Positions 17,426 through 26,143 are shown, numbered from the stretch's first letter. The stretch: 64,000 nucleotides of DNA from an uncultured Acetatifactor sp. (GCA_910586215.1 CAJUGH010000005.1:108000-171999); one strand, 5' to 3'. Numbers and translations are program-made. Notes: generated from the sequence alone by a model not told the origin.

Positions 17426-17468
17426 GGCCACATGGATGGTGGCCTGGGACAAGTGCCCCCATTTTTTG
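17426..17468 (+). terminator. Possible terminator after the Rpn-like gene
   Basis: GGCCAC (17426-17431) pairs with GTGGCC (17439-17444), and a second short TGGG/CCCA stem runs directly into six T residues. The arrangement is imperfect, so this is tentative. Confidence 0.3.
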
Positions 17469-17498
17469 ATTTTATCGGAATCATTTTCAGATACCCTA

Positions 17499-17527
17499 TT
17501 GACTTATCCAGATATTGGAATTATAAT
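17499..17527 (+). promoter_or_regulatory. Promoter of the first M56 gene
   Basis: TTGACT (17499-17504) and TATAAT (17522-17527) with a 17-bp spacer, leaving a leader of about 90 nt before the start at 17622. Confidence 0.6.
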
Positions 17528-17621
17528 GTTATTCAGCAGTTAAGCTAATAAGATGAAAATCTTCACAGGGACACAGTAGATAGTAGGATTGAAGAGATAG
17601 AGGGGCTAAAGAGAAAACCAT

Positions 17622-18755
17622 ATGATAAACTATTCTTTTTCAACAATGTTGATGACCTTTCTTGCAAGCAATCTGATTATCGTGTTAATCACAATGTGTT
17701 TCCACCATGAGAAGATTTTGTTGTCCATTGGGTATAAGGTGATTGCGGTATTTCTGATATTGACACTTTTAAGGATTTTGTTTCCTTTTGAAATGCCCTT
17801 TTCCGAGAACATATATCTCCCTAAGTTATTATCTCTTGTCGTGGGAATAATCCGGCATCCGTTTATAGAGTTGGAAGGGATCGGAATCTCTATATGGACA
17901 GGATTGGAAGTAGTCTGGGGGATCGGCTTTCTGGTTAACCTGTACCGCTATGAGAAAGACTGCAGGATTATAAGGCAATTTCACCACAGGTATGGGATTG
18001 ATGTTACCAGGGAGGAACCATACTGTTCTATATTGGCAGAGGTATGTGGGGAGCGTAAAAATGATTTTCGCATCATGCGTGTACCGGCCTTGAATTCGCC
18101 TATGCTGACAGGAATCAGAAAACCTTGCATCATGATTCCGATTGAAGAGGAACTGAGCCGGGAAGAACTTTATTACACGTTTAGGCATGAGACGTTTCAC
18201 CATTACCATCGCGATATACTGGTAAAATTTGGGGTCGGACTATTGGGTATGGTGTACTGGTGGAATCCAGCCTGTAAGAAACTAAAAGAACAGTTAGAAC
18301 AGATCCTGGAAATGCGCATAGATGAGAATGTAGCTGAACATGATAAACGGCGGGCTGTAGGCTATATGGCATCCATGATTAACATTATGGAGGTGTTATG
18401 GGCGAGAAAACAAATTGCATTGGACTCTGGACTATCATTGTCTGATGAAGAAAGTACAAAGATGCAGCAGAGGTTCCGTATGCTGTGTGGCAGAAGAGAA
18501 AAAGTACATGTGCCGTTGTTTTTGACGCTGCTTGCCGTGATGGTGGTGATATATCTGGGTTCGTATATGGTCATTTTGGAGGCAGATTATGAACCCGCAG
18601 GGGTGGTAATTCAAAATACAATGCCTACAACAGAAGAATTTTATGCAATTTCTAATGAAGATGGTATTTATACAATATTTTGCGGAGATGTTCTTATAGA
18701 ATATACAGATACGTTGGATTATTATCCTTCGGATATTCTTGTATATAATAATTAA
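17622..18755 (+). CDS. M56 family (BlaR1-like) membrane metalloprotease
   Basis: 377 residues. Three or four N-terminal membrane helices (within 1-110), then a cytoplasmic protease domain with the zinc motif HETFH at 189-193, a following MVYWWNPACKKLKEQLE helix and EMRIDENV supplying the third ligand region, then a membrane helix near 300-320 and a short outer tail of about 55 residues. BlaR1/MecR1-type proteins of this family cleave a BlaI-type repressor on signal. The sensor tail here is small and is not a penicillin-binding domain. No repressor lies beside this copy; the nearest BlaI is at 20285-20677. It is followed after 15 bp by a small secreted peptide gene, probably one transcript. 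Confidence 0.85.
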   Translation: MINYSFSTMLMTFLASNLIIVLITMCFHHEKILLSIGYKVIAVFLILTLLRILFPFEMPFSENIYLPKLLSLVVGIIRHPFIELEGIGISIWTGLEVVWGIGFLVNLYRYEKDCRIIRQFHHRYGIDVTREEPYCSILAEVCGERKNDFRIMRVPALNSPMLTGIRKPCIMIPIEEELSREELYYTFRHETFHHYHRDILVKFGVGLLGMVYWWNPACKKLKEQLEQILEMRIDENVAEHDKRRAVGYMASMINIMEVLWARKQIALDSGLSLSDEESTKMQQRFRMLCGRREKVHVPLFLTLLAVMVVIYLGSYMVILEADYEPAGVVIQNTMPTTEEFYAISNEDGIYTIFCGDVLIEYTDTLDYYPSDILVYNN

Positions 18756-18770
18756 AAGGAGATTTTAAAA

Positions 18771-19022
18771 ATGAGAAGTAAAAAAAATGTTAGGAAGTTA
18801 GTTGCTTTATGTGGTGCATTCTGCTTTGCGTTGTCTGTTTTTACATCTCCTGTTGCGGCTATGCCAGTACAGGCTGGATTTGGAGATGAAATGATCCAAC
18901 CCTATTCAGACAAAATTGAATGGCGATGGAAAGTGGAAGATAATAAGCTGTATAAGAGATTGTTTAATTACTCAACCATTTCTTGGGTAGGGGATTGGAT
19001 TTATGTTCGTGATCTTCCGTAA
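18771..19022 (+). CDS. Small secreted protein next to the M56 sensor
   Basis: 83 residues. An AAGGAG site precedes ATG 18771. Residues 1-30 form a signal peptide (basic RSKKNVRK, hydrophobic LVALCGAFCFALSVF, then a likely cleavage after PVAA or VQA). The mature part of about 50 residues is rich in aromatic residues (IEWRWKVEDNKLYKRLFNY, then WVGDWIYV). Its position directly after the M56 gene suggests that it is the ligand, cargo or output of that sensor. I know no characterised homologue. Confidence 0.7.
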   Translation: MRSKKNVRKLVALCGAFCFALSVFTSPVAAMPVQAGFGDEMIQPYSDKIEWRWKVEDNKLYKRLFNYSTISWVGDWIYVRDLP

Positions 19023-19117
19023 AAATGGAGAGAAGGATGGCTTCTTCGAGGCAAAATACTGTCGAGGGACAAAGTTTTAGTACATGCGTGTTTAAGCATT
19101 CTGAAAAACACGACAAT

Positions 19118-20254
19118 CTATTTAGCATAAATCGTCATGCTGGGTGGATAATAGTCTAGAGATACAGTATTTTCTATAAAAAGGTCATTGCAATAAATGT
19201 CATATGTACCATCTTCATTGAAGATAGCATAAAACTCTTCTGAAGTAGAAGATGTATCCTGGGTAAGCGTATTTTTCGGGTCATAATCGGCTTCCAAAAT
19301 AAACACATAAGACCCCAAATATATCCCGACCATTACAGCAAATAGCGCCAGAAATAATGGCCAATGCGCCCGTTCCCGTCGTTTGCATAACATGCTAAAA
19401 CGCTGCTGCAGTTCTGTGGCCTGTTCCTGTGTAAGGGAAGCTGAAGTTCCAAGAGACAGGGCAGGCATCACAGGACGAGGCGCTTCCAGGACATGTATCA
19501 TGGTAGATAGGTATGGGTTTACAGCTTGGCGGTTATTGCTCACTACGTTGTCGTCAATACGCATTTCCAAGACCTTGTCCATTTGCTTTTGCAATTTGGA
19601 GCAGGCCGGGTTCCACCAATAAAACATGCAGAGCAGATTGGTGCCACATTTTGTAAGAATGTCATGGTGATAATGATGGAAAGTTTCATGCCGGAAGGTG
19701 TAATAAAGCTCTTCTGGTGTAAGATCCTGGTCTTGCACAAGCAGAATACATGGATGGAAAAAGCCTAAAAGGGTAGGAGAATCAATGCCGGGAACGATGA
19801 GTACTCGAAAATGATTTTTGCGGTTACCGCATACATTGGCAAGGATGGAGACATAAGGCTCCTTGTTGGTAACATCAATGCCATATCTGTTACAGTAAAT
19901 GCGCACAGAACGATTTTTCTGATGCCTGCGATACAGGTTGACTAGGAAACCTGCAATCCAGGTTATTTCAAACAGGAACCAGAGGGATATGCTGATTCGT
20001 CCTAACTCCCAGAAGGGATGACGTATTGTTCCTACCAGCAGGGACAGCAGGACCGGCAGATATACATTTTTAGCAAACGGCAACTCAAAAGGAAACAGCA
20101 CCCGCAGCACAGTGAGAACCAAAAATACTGCCGCCAGTTTATAACCAATGGACAGCAGTATTTTCTCGCATCGAAAACACACAGTAATCAAAACAATAAT
20201 CAAATTACTTGCAATAAAAGTCATTAAGATTGTTGAAAAGGAATAATGTACCAT
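19118..20254 (-). CDS. Second M56 family (BlaR1-like) metalloprotease
   Basis: 378 residues, paralogous over its full length to the protein at 17622-18755 (shared YSFSTxLMTFxASNLIIVLI start, RHETFHHYH zinc motif, YWWNPAC, ILEADYDP and a C-terminal DYYP tail). It lies 30 bp downstream of the BlaI-type repressor on the same strand, the classical blaI-blaR1 order, so regulated cleavage of that repressor is the likely role. The outer C-terminal tail differs between the two copies (TSEEFYAIFNEDGTYDIYC against an equivalent stretch), which would be the sensing part. It converges with the small secreted protein gene. Confidence 0.87.
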   Translation of the reverse strand: MVHYSFSTILMTFIASNLIIVLITVCFRCEKILLSIGYKLAAVFLVLTVLRVLFPFELPFAKNVYLPVLLSLLVGTIRHPFWELGRISISLWFLFEITWIAGFLVNLYRRHQKNRSVRIYCNRYGIDVTNKEPYVSILANVCGNRKNHFRVLIVPGIDSPTLLGFFHPCILLVQDQDLTPEELYYTFRHETFHHYHHDILTKCGTNLLCMFYWWNPACSKLQKQMDKVLEMRIDDNVVSNNRQAVNPYLSTMIHVLEAPRPVMPALSLGTSASLTQEQATELQQRFSMLCKRRERAHWPLFLALFAVMVGIYLGSYVFILEADYDPKNTLTQDTSSTSEEFYAIFNEDGTYDIYCNDLFIENTVSLDYYPPSMTIYAK

Positions 20255-20284
20255 GTGTGCGTGTTCTCTTTTGTGGGACGCTAT

Positions 20285-20677
20285 TTACAGTTTCGCTTCG
20301 TACTCAGCCAGAATGTCTTTCAGCTTGGAGATCTCTTCCTTCATCTGCTCAGGAGTCTGCTCAATGTGAAGAATGGCAGCACACAAGTCGGACTTGGAAA
20401 TGACATTCTTGAAATTGGCATAGTCATCTGCAAAGTTGCGCATGATAACTTCCCTGGAATTCTCGGTGGGACGATAGGTCCTGCTTAACACCTTGCCGCT
20501 GTGGGTTACACCATCTACCTGTACCAGGTCGTCCTTTAAGAGCTTGCGCAGAACAGCGATAACAGTACTCTGGGTCAGGCCCCTCTGCTCATTCACAATA
20601 TCTGTGGACGTCATAGCCTCTCCAGTACGCCACAGGATATTTAAGACATCTAATTCTCTGGGATTTAATTGTGCCAT
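20285..20677 (-). CDS. BlaI/MecI/CopY family repressor
   Basis: 130 residues, normal for the family. An N-terminal winged helix (LNPRELDVLNILWRTGEAMT, then STVIAVLRKLLKDDLV) and a C-terminal helical dimerisation region (EQMKEEISKLKDILAEYEAK). AGGAGG precedes the ATG. It probably represses its own operon with the M56 gene and possibly the second M56/secreted peptide unit and the divergent gene at 20921. Relief would follow proteolysis by an M56 partner. A strong promoter lies upstream. Confidence 0.9.
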   Translation of the reverse strand: MAQLNPRELDVLNILWRTGEAMTSTDIVNEQRGLTQSTVIAVLRKLLKDDLVQVDGVTHSGKVLSRTYRPTENSREVIMRNFADDYANFKNVISKSDLCAAILHIEQTPEQMKEEISKLKDILAEYEAKL

Positions 20678-20727
20678 AGTTGCCTCCTTTATGCTTATGC
20701 GTATGTGAAAACTTTATGTCAAACAGC

Positions 20728-20756
20728 ATTATATACGTAAAATGGCGCTAAGTCAA
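20728..20756 (-). promoter_or_regulatory. Promoter of the blaI-M56 operon
   Basis: On the minus strand TTGACT (20751-20756) and TATAAT (20728-20733) are 17 bp apart. Between it and the start codon the leader has repeated CATA(A/C)G-type words that may form the repressor site, though no clean TACA-NN-TGTA dyad is visible. Confidence 0.6.
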
Positions 20757-20836
20757 TGGTATTCAAAAAAAATGATAGGGTTTTGCGCCGTAAATTATAT
20801 TTTTTTACATTTTTTAAAAAAATTTGCAAAAAGTAC

Positions 20837-20867
20837 TTGACAGATGGCCCGAATATGTGATTATAAT
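20837..20867 (+). promoter_or_regulatory. Promoter of the 182-residue unknown gene
   Basis: TTGACA (20837-20842) and TATAAT (20862-20867), 19 bp apart, directed at the ATG at 20921 and divergent from the blaI promoter. Confidence 0.55.
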
Positions 20868-20920
20868 ATAAAAGCAATTATGGATTGCGACAGTCATAAC
20901 GTTGAAGAGGAGAGAGCAAT

Positions 20921-21469
20921 ATGCAAAAGAATGAAACAGAGATGTATGTGGGGCATGGTGGCAGGAAATTGGACAGGTCATCCAGGGATTACTGGAGGAA
21001 TCAGCCAACAGACCTTAGGAGGAACCAGCAGGAGATTGATGCCGAGATGCAGCGGAAGCGTGGCGAACTGGCAGCAGAAGAGAAAAGCTTCTATGAGGTC
21101 TGCAACTGGATGGAAGAACTGGCAGGCTGTCTGTATCCAGGGATCCTAAGTCCCCAGGCGGTGAAGCTGATCCTGGCCATCAAGAATTCCATCCGTACAC
21201 AGCAGCGGTATTACAACATGGATATGATCGTGGAGTATGCCAGGAGGAAGAAGAACAGCTACATCATTACGGACCTAATGGACAAGGTCAACTTGAACAG
21301 GGTATTCCTGAAGGATATCGCCTATGACAGGGAAATCCTGTTGACCCAGGGAGAGTATGACTACATGCGTTCCATCTTCGAACTGGTGGAATACGAGAGA
21401 GGGTTGTACGATGAGGATACCGACAGACTGAGGAAGTTGAAAGAGATCCTGGAGATCATGTCATTCTGA
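20921..21469 (+). CDS. Unknown 182-residue helical protein
   Basis: Not recognised. A soluble, strongly charged, probably all-helical protein with no signal or membrane segment. The first 50 residues are very basic and Gln/Arg rich (WRNQPTDLRRNQQEIDAEMQ); the rest consists of amphipathic helices (YNMDMIVEYARRKKNSYIIT, YDYMRSIFELVEYERGLYD). GAGGAGAG precedes ATG 20921. It has its own promoter, a G+C content closer to the glycan genes than to the flanking BlaI/M56 unit, and is followed by a structured 394-bp gap. Confidence 0.6.
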   Translation: MQKNETEMYVGHGGRKLDRSSRDYWRNQPTDLRRNQQEIDAEMQRKRGELAAEEKSFYEVCNWMEELAGCLYPGILSPQAVKLILAIKNSIRTQQRYYNMDMIVEYARRKKNSYIITDLMDKVNLNRVFLKDIAYDREILLTQGEYDYMRSIFELVEYERGLYDEDTDRLRKLKEILEIMSF

Positions 21470-21745
21470 TCTTGCTGCCCTGGCCGGACCAGGAATCTTT
21501 CCCGTCATACAGTGGTATGCAGGCCGCCACAGGATACTGCGGGCGGGAAGGATTGCCGGCCAGGAGAAGCCAGGAGTAAGTACCAGACCGGCATGCCCGT
21601 CCGATGACCATGTGTCTGTGCATGCAAGCATGCCATCCATATGGCTGCCATCAGGGGCTTTCATGGTAAGAAGTAACAAATTTGGAGAGAATTACCTTGT
21701 AACGCGGTGCTTTTCCTGTTAAACTATATAGGGTCAGAAGTCAGG

Positions 21746-21769
21746 TGTCCCACAGGTTTCTGTGGGGCA
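21746..21769 (+). terminator. Hairpin in the pseC leader, terminator or attenuator-like
   Basis: A ten-pair stem built on CCCACAG/CTGTGGG with a GTTT loop (21746-21755 with 21760-21769), followed by TTTGGTTT. It lies about 95 bases before the pseC start. Confidence 0.4.
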
Positions 21770-21789
21770 TTTGGTTTGTGCCATTTCTA

Positions 21790-21820
21790 ATGGCAGTACC
21801 CTGGAAGGTGGCACTGCCAT
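21790..21820 (+). promoter_or_regulatory. Second hairpin in the pseC leader
   Basis: ATGGCAGT (21790-21797) pairs perfectly with ACTGCCAT (21813-21820) around a 15-nt loop, 43 bases before the start codon. Together with the upstream hairpin it could form an attenuator. Confidence 0.35.
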
Positions 21821-21863
21821 GGAAGAGGGTATTACCACATGAAACAGACAGAGAGGAGTATGT

Positions 21864-23057
21864 ATGGAACAGCTTGCAGTATTTGGCGGTACTCCGGTCA
21901 GGGGGACACCGATCTATTACGGAAGGCAGTGTATTGAGCAGGATGACATAGACGCAGTGGCCCAGGCCCTGCGCAGTGATTTGATTACCAGTGGCCCCAG
22001 GGTGGAGGCACTGGAGGGGAGACTATGTGAGTTGACAGGGGCGAAATACGCCGTGGTGGTTGCCAATGGAACGGCGGCCCTTCACCTGGCAGCCCTGGCG
22101 GCAGGTTTTGGGGAGGGGGATGAGGTGATCGTCAGTTCCATTACCTTTGCAGCTTCCTCCAACTGTGTGCTGTATTGCGGTGCAAAGCCTGTTTTTGCAG
22201 ATATTGATCCTGAGACCTACAATGTGGATCCAGAGGCTGTCCGCAGGCTGGTCACGCCCCGCACCAGGGGAATCGTGGCGGTGGATTTCACCGGGCAGTC
22301 AGTGGAACAGGATACCCTGCAGGAGATCTGCAGGGAGCATGGCCTGGTCTATATCGAGGATGCAGCCCACGCCATCGGTACCAGATATAAGGGGACTGCC
22401 ATAGGCAGCATTGCGGACATGACATGTTTCAGCTTCCATCCGGTGAAGACGGTGACAGGCGGGGAAGGAGGTGCCATCACCACAAATGATGAGCAGCTTT
22501 ACCGTAGGCTGATGCGTCTCAGGACCCATGGAATCACCCGCAGACAGGAGGAGATGGCACATCCCACGGATGCCCTCTGGTACAATGAACAGGTGGAACT
22601 GGGTTTCAACTACCGGATGACAGACTTCCAGGCGGCGCTGTTGCTGAGCCAGCTTGGGAAGCTGTCGAAATTTTCTGCCCGGAGGAAAGAGATTGTGAAG
22701 CGCTATGACCAGGCGTTCTCCCAGATGCCGGAGCTTATCGTACAGAGGGAGATCCCGGAGTCAGATACCACCAGGCATCTCTATGTATTGCGTCTGAACC
22801 TGGAGAAACTGACCTGTACCAGGCGCCAGTTCTTCGATGCCCTGTATGCGGAGAACACTTGTCCGCAGGTACATTATCTGCCGGTATACTGGCATTCCTA
22901 TTATGAGAAGCTGGGATATGGGAAAGGCTTGTGTCCCAATGCGGAAGCCTACTACGAGTCCTCCATGAGCATTCCCCTGTACTATGCCATGACGGATGAG
23001 GATGTGGAAGATGTGATCCATGCCGTGCAGAAGGTAGTGGAATATTACAGGAGATAG
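21864..23057 (+). CDS. pseC: UDP-4-amino-4,6-dideoxy-N-acetyl-L-altrosamine transaminase (PseC)
   Basis: 397 residues, a DegT/DnrJ/EryC1/StrS PLP aminotransferase that installs the C4 amino group in pseudaminic acid synthesis. The PLP lysine is K195 in FHPVKTVTGGEGGAI; other family blocks are VVVANGTAALHLA, SSITFAASSNCVLYCGA and YIEDAAHAIG. The FHPVK-TVT signature fits PseC rather than WecE- or QdtB-type enzymes. Its substrate is the product of FnlA-type dehydratases. AGAGGAG precedes ATG 21864. It is separated from the other pse genes by about 25 kb, and a membrane protein gene begins immediately after its stop. Confidence 0.87.
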   Translation: MEQLAVFGGTPVRGTPIYYGRQCIEQDDIDAVAQALRSDLITSGPRVEALEGRLCELTGAKYAVVVANGTAALHLAALAAGFGEGDEVIVSSITFAASSNCVLYCGAKPVFADIDPETYNVDPEAVRRLVTPRTRGIVAVDFTGQSVEQDTLQEICREHGLVYIEDAAHAIGTRYKGTAIGSIADMTCFSFHPVKTVTGGEGGAITTNDEQLYRRLMRLRTHGITRRQEEMAHPTDALWYNEQVELGFNYRMTDFQAALLLSQLGKLSKFSARRKEIVKRYDQAFSQMPELIVQREIPESDTTRHLYVLRLNLEKLTCTRRQFFDALYAENTCPQVHYLPVYWHSYYEKLGYGKGLCPNAEAYYESSMSIPLYYAMTDEDVEDVIHAVQKVVEYYRR

Positions 23058-24452
23058 ATGCACATGGATCACATGGGAAGGTGGAAAGGTATCTATATGG
23101 CGATGAGGAAAAAGGCAGGCAGAAAGCCCATAGACCGGGACTGGGCCATTGACTGGATACTGTTTGCAGTACTTCTGGCGGTGGTATCCGGGGTTACATT
23201 GACTCTTTTCCACAGACAGACCCTGGGGAGCCCTCAGTCCTATCATTCCGACATGAAGGCGTATATCCTGGAGATGCAGGGACTGGAAAGCAAGTATAAC
23301 TTTCCCTATCCGGTCTTTTTCAAGCTTGCCGCCCTGATCCATCTGGTGGCACCGGCAGAACTGTCCGTTGCCATTGCCACCATGCTGCTGAACAGCCTGG
23401 CCATTGTGGTCACCAAGGTGGCGCTGAATTACCTGGTGCTGGAGGATCTGAAGGGCTGTCTGGGAAGAGAGGGGAATACAGGCCGGGGATGGGCCGCAGG
23501 GCCGCTTCTCAGTCTGCTGGCAGGTTCCCTATTCTTCATTTCCATGCTGTATACCCCTGGAGGGAAATTCCTGGTGGGAATCAAAGCGAAGTATTTAGGG
23601 GTTTTTACTCCCAATCCTTTCCACAATGCCACGTATCTGGCAGCCAGGCCCTTTGCCATCCTGGCATTTTTGTGGTTCGTGAAGCTGCTTCCTGTGTATG
23701 AAAAGGGCATTGGGTACAGGCCAGACAGGGGGGGAACTGTGGGGGACAGCGGTCAGGAGGGCAAGGGTACCACAAAAGGTTTTCATGGAGGACTCCGGGA
23801 TTATGTGCTCTTTGCGGTGTTTCTCCTGGTAGCTACCATGACGAAACCCAGCTTCACCATTGTGCTGGTGGGGGCGGCGGGCCTGGTCATGGTGTGGCGC
23901 CTGTTCCGGAGCCGGTTCCGCAACCTGGTGCCCACCCTGTGCCTGGGGCTTTGCTTTGTGCCTACTTTCCTTGATCTGCTGTACCAGTACCGGGGCGTAT
24001 TTGTGCCGGAGGAGGGTAAAGAAGGCGGAATAGGTTTCTGCCTTGGAGATGTCTGGAGAGGCTATTGTGACAATATTCCCCTGGCTGTCTGCCTGGCGGT
24101 AGGATTTCCCCTGCTGGTGCTGGTGCTGCATTTTAAGGAACTTGGACGGAATACGCTGTTCCGGTTTTCCTGGCAGATTTATGTCATGGGATTTATCATG
24201 GCCTTTTTCCTGTATGAGAAGGGATTTCGGAAGATTGATTTCAATTTTTCCTGGGGGTATATGTATGGTATTTTTTTCTGCCACTTCGGGGCACTGGTAA
24301 CCTTGATACGGATGACGGCAAAGGAAATATCAGAAAAAGCGGCCATAAGGCAGTACATTCTGACAGGTGTCCAATGGATGGCATATCTATGCCATCTGGT
24401 TTGCGGACTCTTTTATTTTCGGGTGTATTGGATGGGACACATGTATTACTGA
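23058..24452 (+). CDS. Multi-pass membrane protein, GT-C-like
   Basis: About 464 residues and around ten membrane segments. It is paralogous to the protein at 42938-44209: both have an acidic loop after the first helix followed by a Y(P)YPV block, then PNPFHNATYLAARPFA, TMTKPSF, PTFLDLLYQY and WGYMYG. The first-loop acidic residues and size suit a GT-C glycosyltransferase using a polyprenyl-phosphate sugar, but no named family is certain. ATG 23058 directly follows the pseC stop with AGGAGAT just upstream; ATG 23097 is an alternative. A G7 tract at 23728-23734 is in frame. Confidence 0.68.
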   Translation: MHMDHMGRWKGIYMAMRKKAGRKPIDRDWAIDWILFAVLLAVVSGVTLTLFHRQTLGSPQSYHSDMKAYILEMQGLESKYNFPYPVFFKLAALIHLVAPAELSVAIATMLLNSLAIVVTKVALNYLVLEDLKGCLGREGNTGRGWAAGPLLSLLAGSLFFISMLYTPGGKFLVGIKAKYLGVFTPNPFHNATYLAARPFAILAFLWFVKLLPVYEKGIGYRPDRGGTVGDSGQEGKGTTKGFHGGLRDYVLFAVFLLVATMTKPSFTIVLVGAAGLVMVWRLFRSRFRNLVPTLCLGLCFVPTFLDLLYQYRGVFVPEEGKEGGIGFCLGDVWRGYCDNIPLAVCLAVGFPLLVLVLHFKELGRNTLFRFSWQIYVMGFIMAFFLYEKGFRKIDFNFSWGYMYGIFFCHFGALVTLIRMTAKEISEKAAIRQYILTGVQWMAYLCHLVCGLFYFRVYWMGHMYY

Positions 24453-26143
24453 GACTTAGGCTTGAATCTGTTTTTCATGGGGATCCAACGGTGGTCCGAA
24501 AGCCCCATGGCACAATAGGGCATCAGCAGCAGGCTATAGAGGAAGATATAGCGGGAATTGGCTTCCCATATGATGTGGAACAGGAAGCCGCCTGTGACAC
24601 CAATGAGTCCCAGGTACAGGGGAAGGCCCTGCAGGGAGTTTTGTATGGCAGGGGCAGAGATTTCCGCTGTACACATATTCCCTGTGCCAGGAGAGACCTC
24701 CGGGGCAGGAAGCCGGTGCTGTTTCCAGACTTCTAAGCAGGGCCTGCAGCAGAACAATACCGTGCCCAGATATAGAACAACCTGGAACAGATTGCAGTAC
24801 TCAATCAGATATCGGCTCAAGGGCCCTTCATACAGGGACTGGAACAGGCTGCTCCTGCCGCCAAAGGTGGCAAGGGTGGCCTGTCTGCATGCGTAGGTGC
24901 CATCTGCCCACTGGGACAGGTGCTTATGCAGATAGAAGTCTGCCATGTAGGAGGGATGCGCCTGGAAATAAGAGAGACGTTCCCGGATGGCTTCCCGGCT
25001 CAAGGCATTTGTGGCTTCCGTGTCCATTCCTGTGTCCTGGTAAGTGTTGAAATTGAAGCCATTGTACCAGCCGTTTCCCCTGGGGGCTTCCTGCATGCCC
25101 ATGGCAAAATAGGACATGGCAGGAACCCCGCTTTTTAAAGTGCTGCCTGCCCTGTTCTCGTAGGCTTTCTGGACCAGGGGCAGGATGGAGAAACAGCACA
25201 GTCCGCAGAGCAGTGCGAAGAGCAGAAGCCCGGTTCTTTTTTCCCGCAGTCCCTGGAGCAGAAGTACAATCAGCACTGCAAGGACAAGGATCAGATTGTT
25301 TTTCCGGAGCATCACACCCAGGGTCAGCAGGGCCAGGGAAAGGAGCACGCATGCATATGCACTTTTAAGGCTGCTGTTCCCTGGTGACACCGTTTCTGTG
25401 AACGGAGCGGACAGTACCCTTTTAAGGCCGAATAGCTTCAGCAGGAAATAGAGACCGCCGGAAATAGCAGCAAAGGAGGGTATCTCCCCATATACGAAGG
25501 AGGTATACATCAAAAAGGGCAGATTCAAGGCGGCCAGCAGCAGATAGAGGTTTTCTGCCTGCCTGTCATGCCAGAGCAGACGGACCGTGTATTTCTGGAA
25601 CAGGATGATGACACAGGCCAGCAGCACATAGATACATTTGATAAAGTGGTAGGCTGGTACCTGGAAAGGCAGCAGATTCCACAGGCGGATGAGCAGCTCG
25701 AAGAAAGCTACCAGTCCCACCTGCTGGGGATAGTAGGAGAGGTAGGAGCCGGTGGGATGTATGACGGCAGTGCTTCCGCCGGCCAGTTCTTCAGCCGCTG
25801 CGTATACAGACATGGCATCTGCGGCGGGCACTGTCCGGCCGAAGACAATAAGGATGGCGCCAATGGTGCAACTCCATAGCAGGACAGTGATGGTGAGGAT
25901 GGATGTCTTCCGGTTGCTGTCCAGGAACCGGGCGGCCAGGAGGACAAGAAAGACAAACAGGGCGGTACCGGCCAGGTTCCACAGGGGATGATCCAGGCGT
26001 GTCAGGACTTTCTGGGAGGTCATATCTGTACTGTAACAGGTGGCGAGGAAGCTGCCAAGGAACAGCAGGAGAACCAGCAGAAAGCTGAATACTTGTATAA
26101 AATGGGTAGAAAACTTATATAGTACCTGGGCTATTTTTTGCAT
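24446..26143 (-). CDS. Multi-pass membrane protein, GT39/GT-C-like
   Basis: 565 residues from ATG 26143, which has AGGAG six bases upstream; a longer frame to 26347 has no ribosome site. Roughly a dozen membrane helices. The loop after the second helix (PAADAMSVYAAAEELAGG, then YLSYYPQQVGLVAFFELL) has the acidic residue and aromatic pattern seen in GT39/ArnT-like glycosyltransferases, and the large outer loop contains RGNGWYNGFNFNTYQDTGMD. It converges with the preceding gene, overlapping by 7 bp, and is divergent from the MBOAT gene. Sugar and acceptor are unknown. Confidence 0.65.
   Translation of the reverse strand: MQKIAQVLYKFSTHFIQVFSFLLVLLLFLGSFLATCYSTDMTSQKVLTRLDHPLWNLAGTALFVFLVLLAARFLDSNRKTSILTITVLLWSCTIGAILIVFGRTVPAADAMSVYAAAEELAGGSTAVIHPTGSYLSYYPQQVGLVAFFELLIRLWNLLPFQVPAYHFIKCIYVLLACVIILFQKYTVRLLWHDRQAENLYLLLAALNLPFLMYTSFVYGEIPSFAAISGGLYFLLKLFGLKRVLSAPFTETVSPGNSSLKSAYACVLLSLALLTLGVMLRKNNLILVLAVLIVLLLQGLREKRTGLLLFALLCGLCCFSILPLVQKAYENRAGSTLKSGVPAMSYFAMGMQEAPRGNGWYNGFNFNTYQDTGMDTEATNALSREAIRERLSYFQAHPSYMADFYLHKHLSQWADGTYACRQATLATFGGRSSLFQSLYEGPLSRYLIEYCNLFQVVLYLGTVLFCCRPCLEVWKQHRLPAPEVSPGTGNMCTAEISAPAIQNSLQGLPLYLGLIGVTGGFLFHIIWEANSRYIFLYSLLLMPYCAMGLSDHRWIPMKNRFKPKSQ

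Larger units (their letters stand above)
21470..21863. other. Structured 394-bp intergenic region before pseC
   Basis: No coding frame is convincing here. A long imperfect inverted repeat has outer arms CCTGGCCGG/CCGGCCAGG (21479-21487 with 21556-21564) and inner arms TTCCCG/CGGGAA (21499-21504 with 21544-21549). It may terminate the preceding transcript or fold as RNA. Two further hairpins lie just before pseC. No strong promoter was found. Confidence 0.4.
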
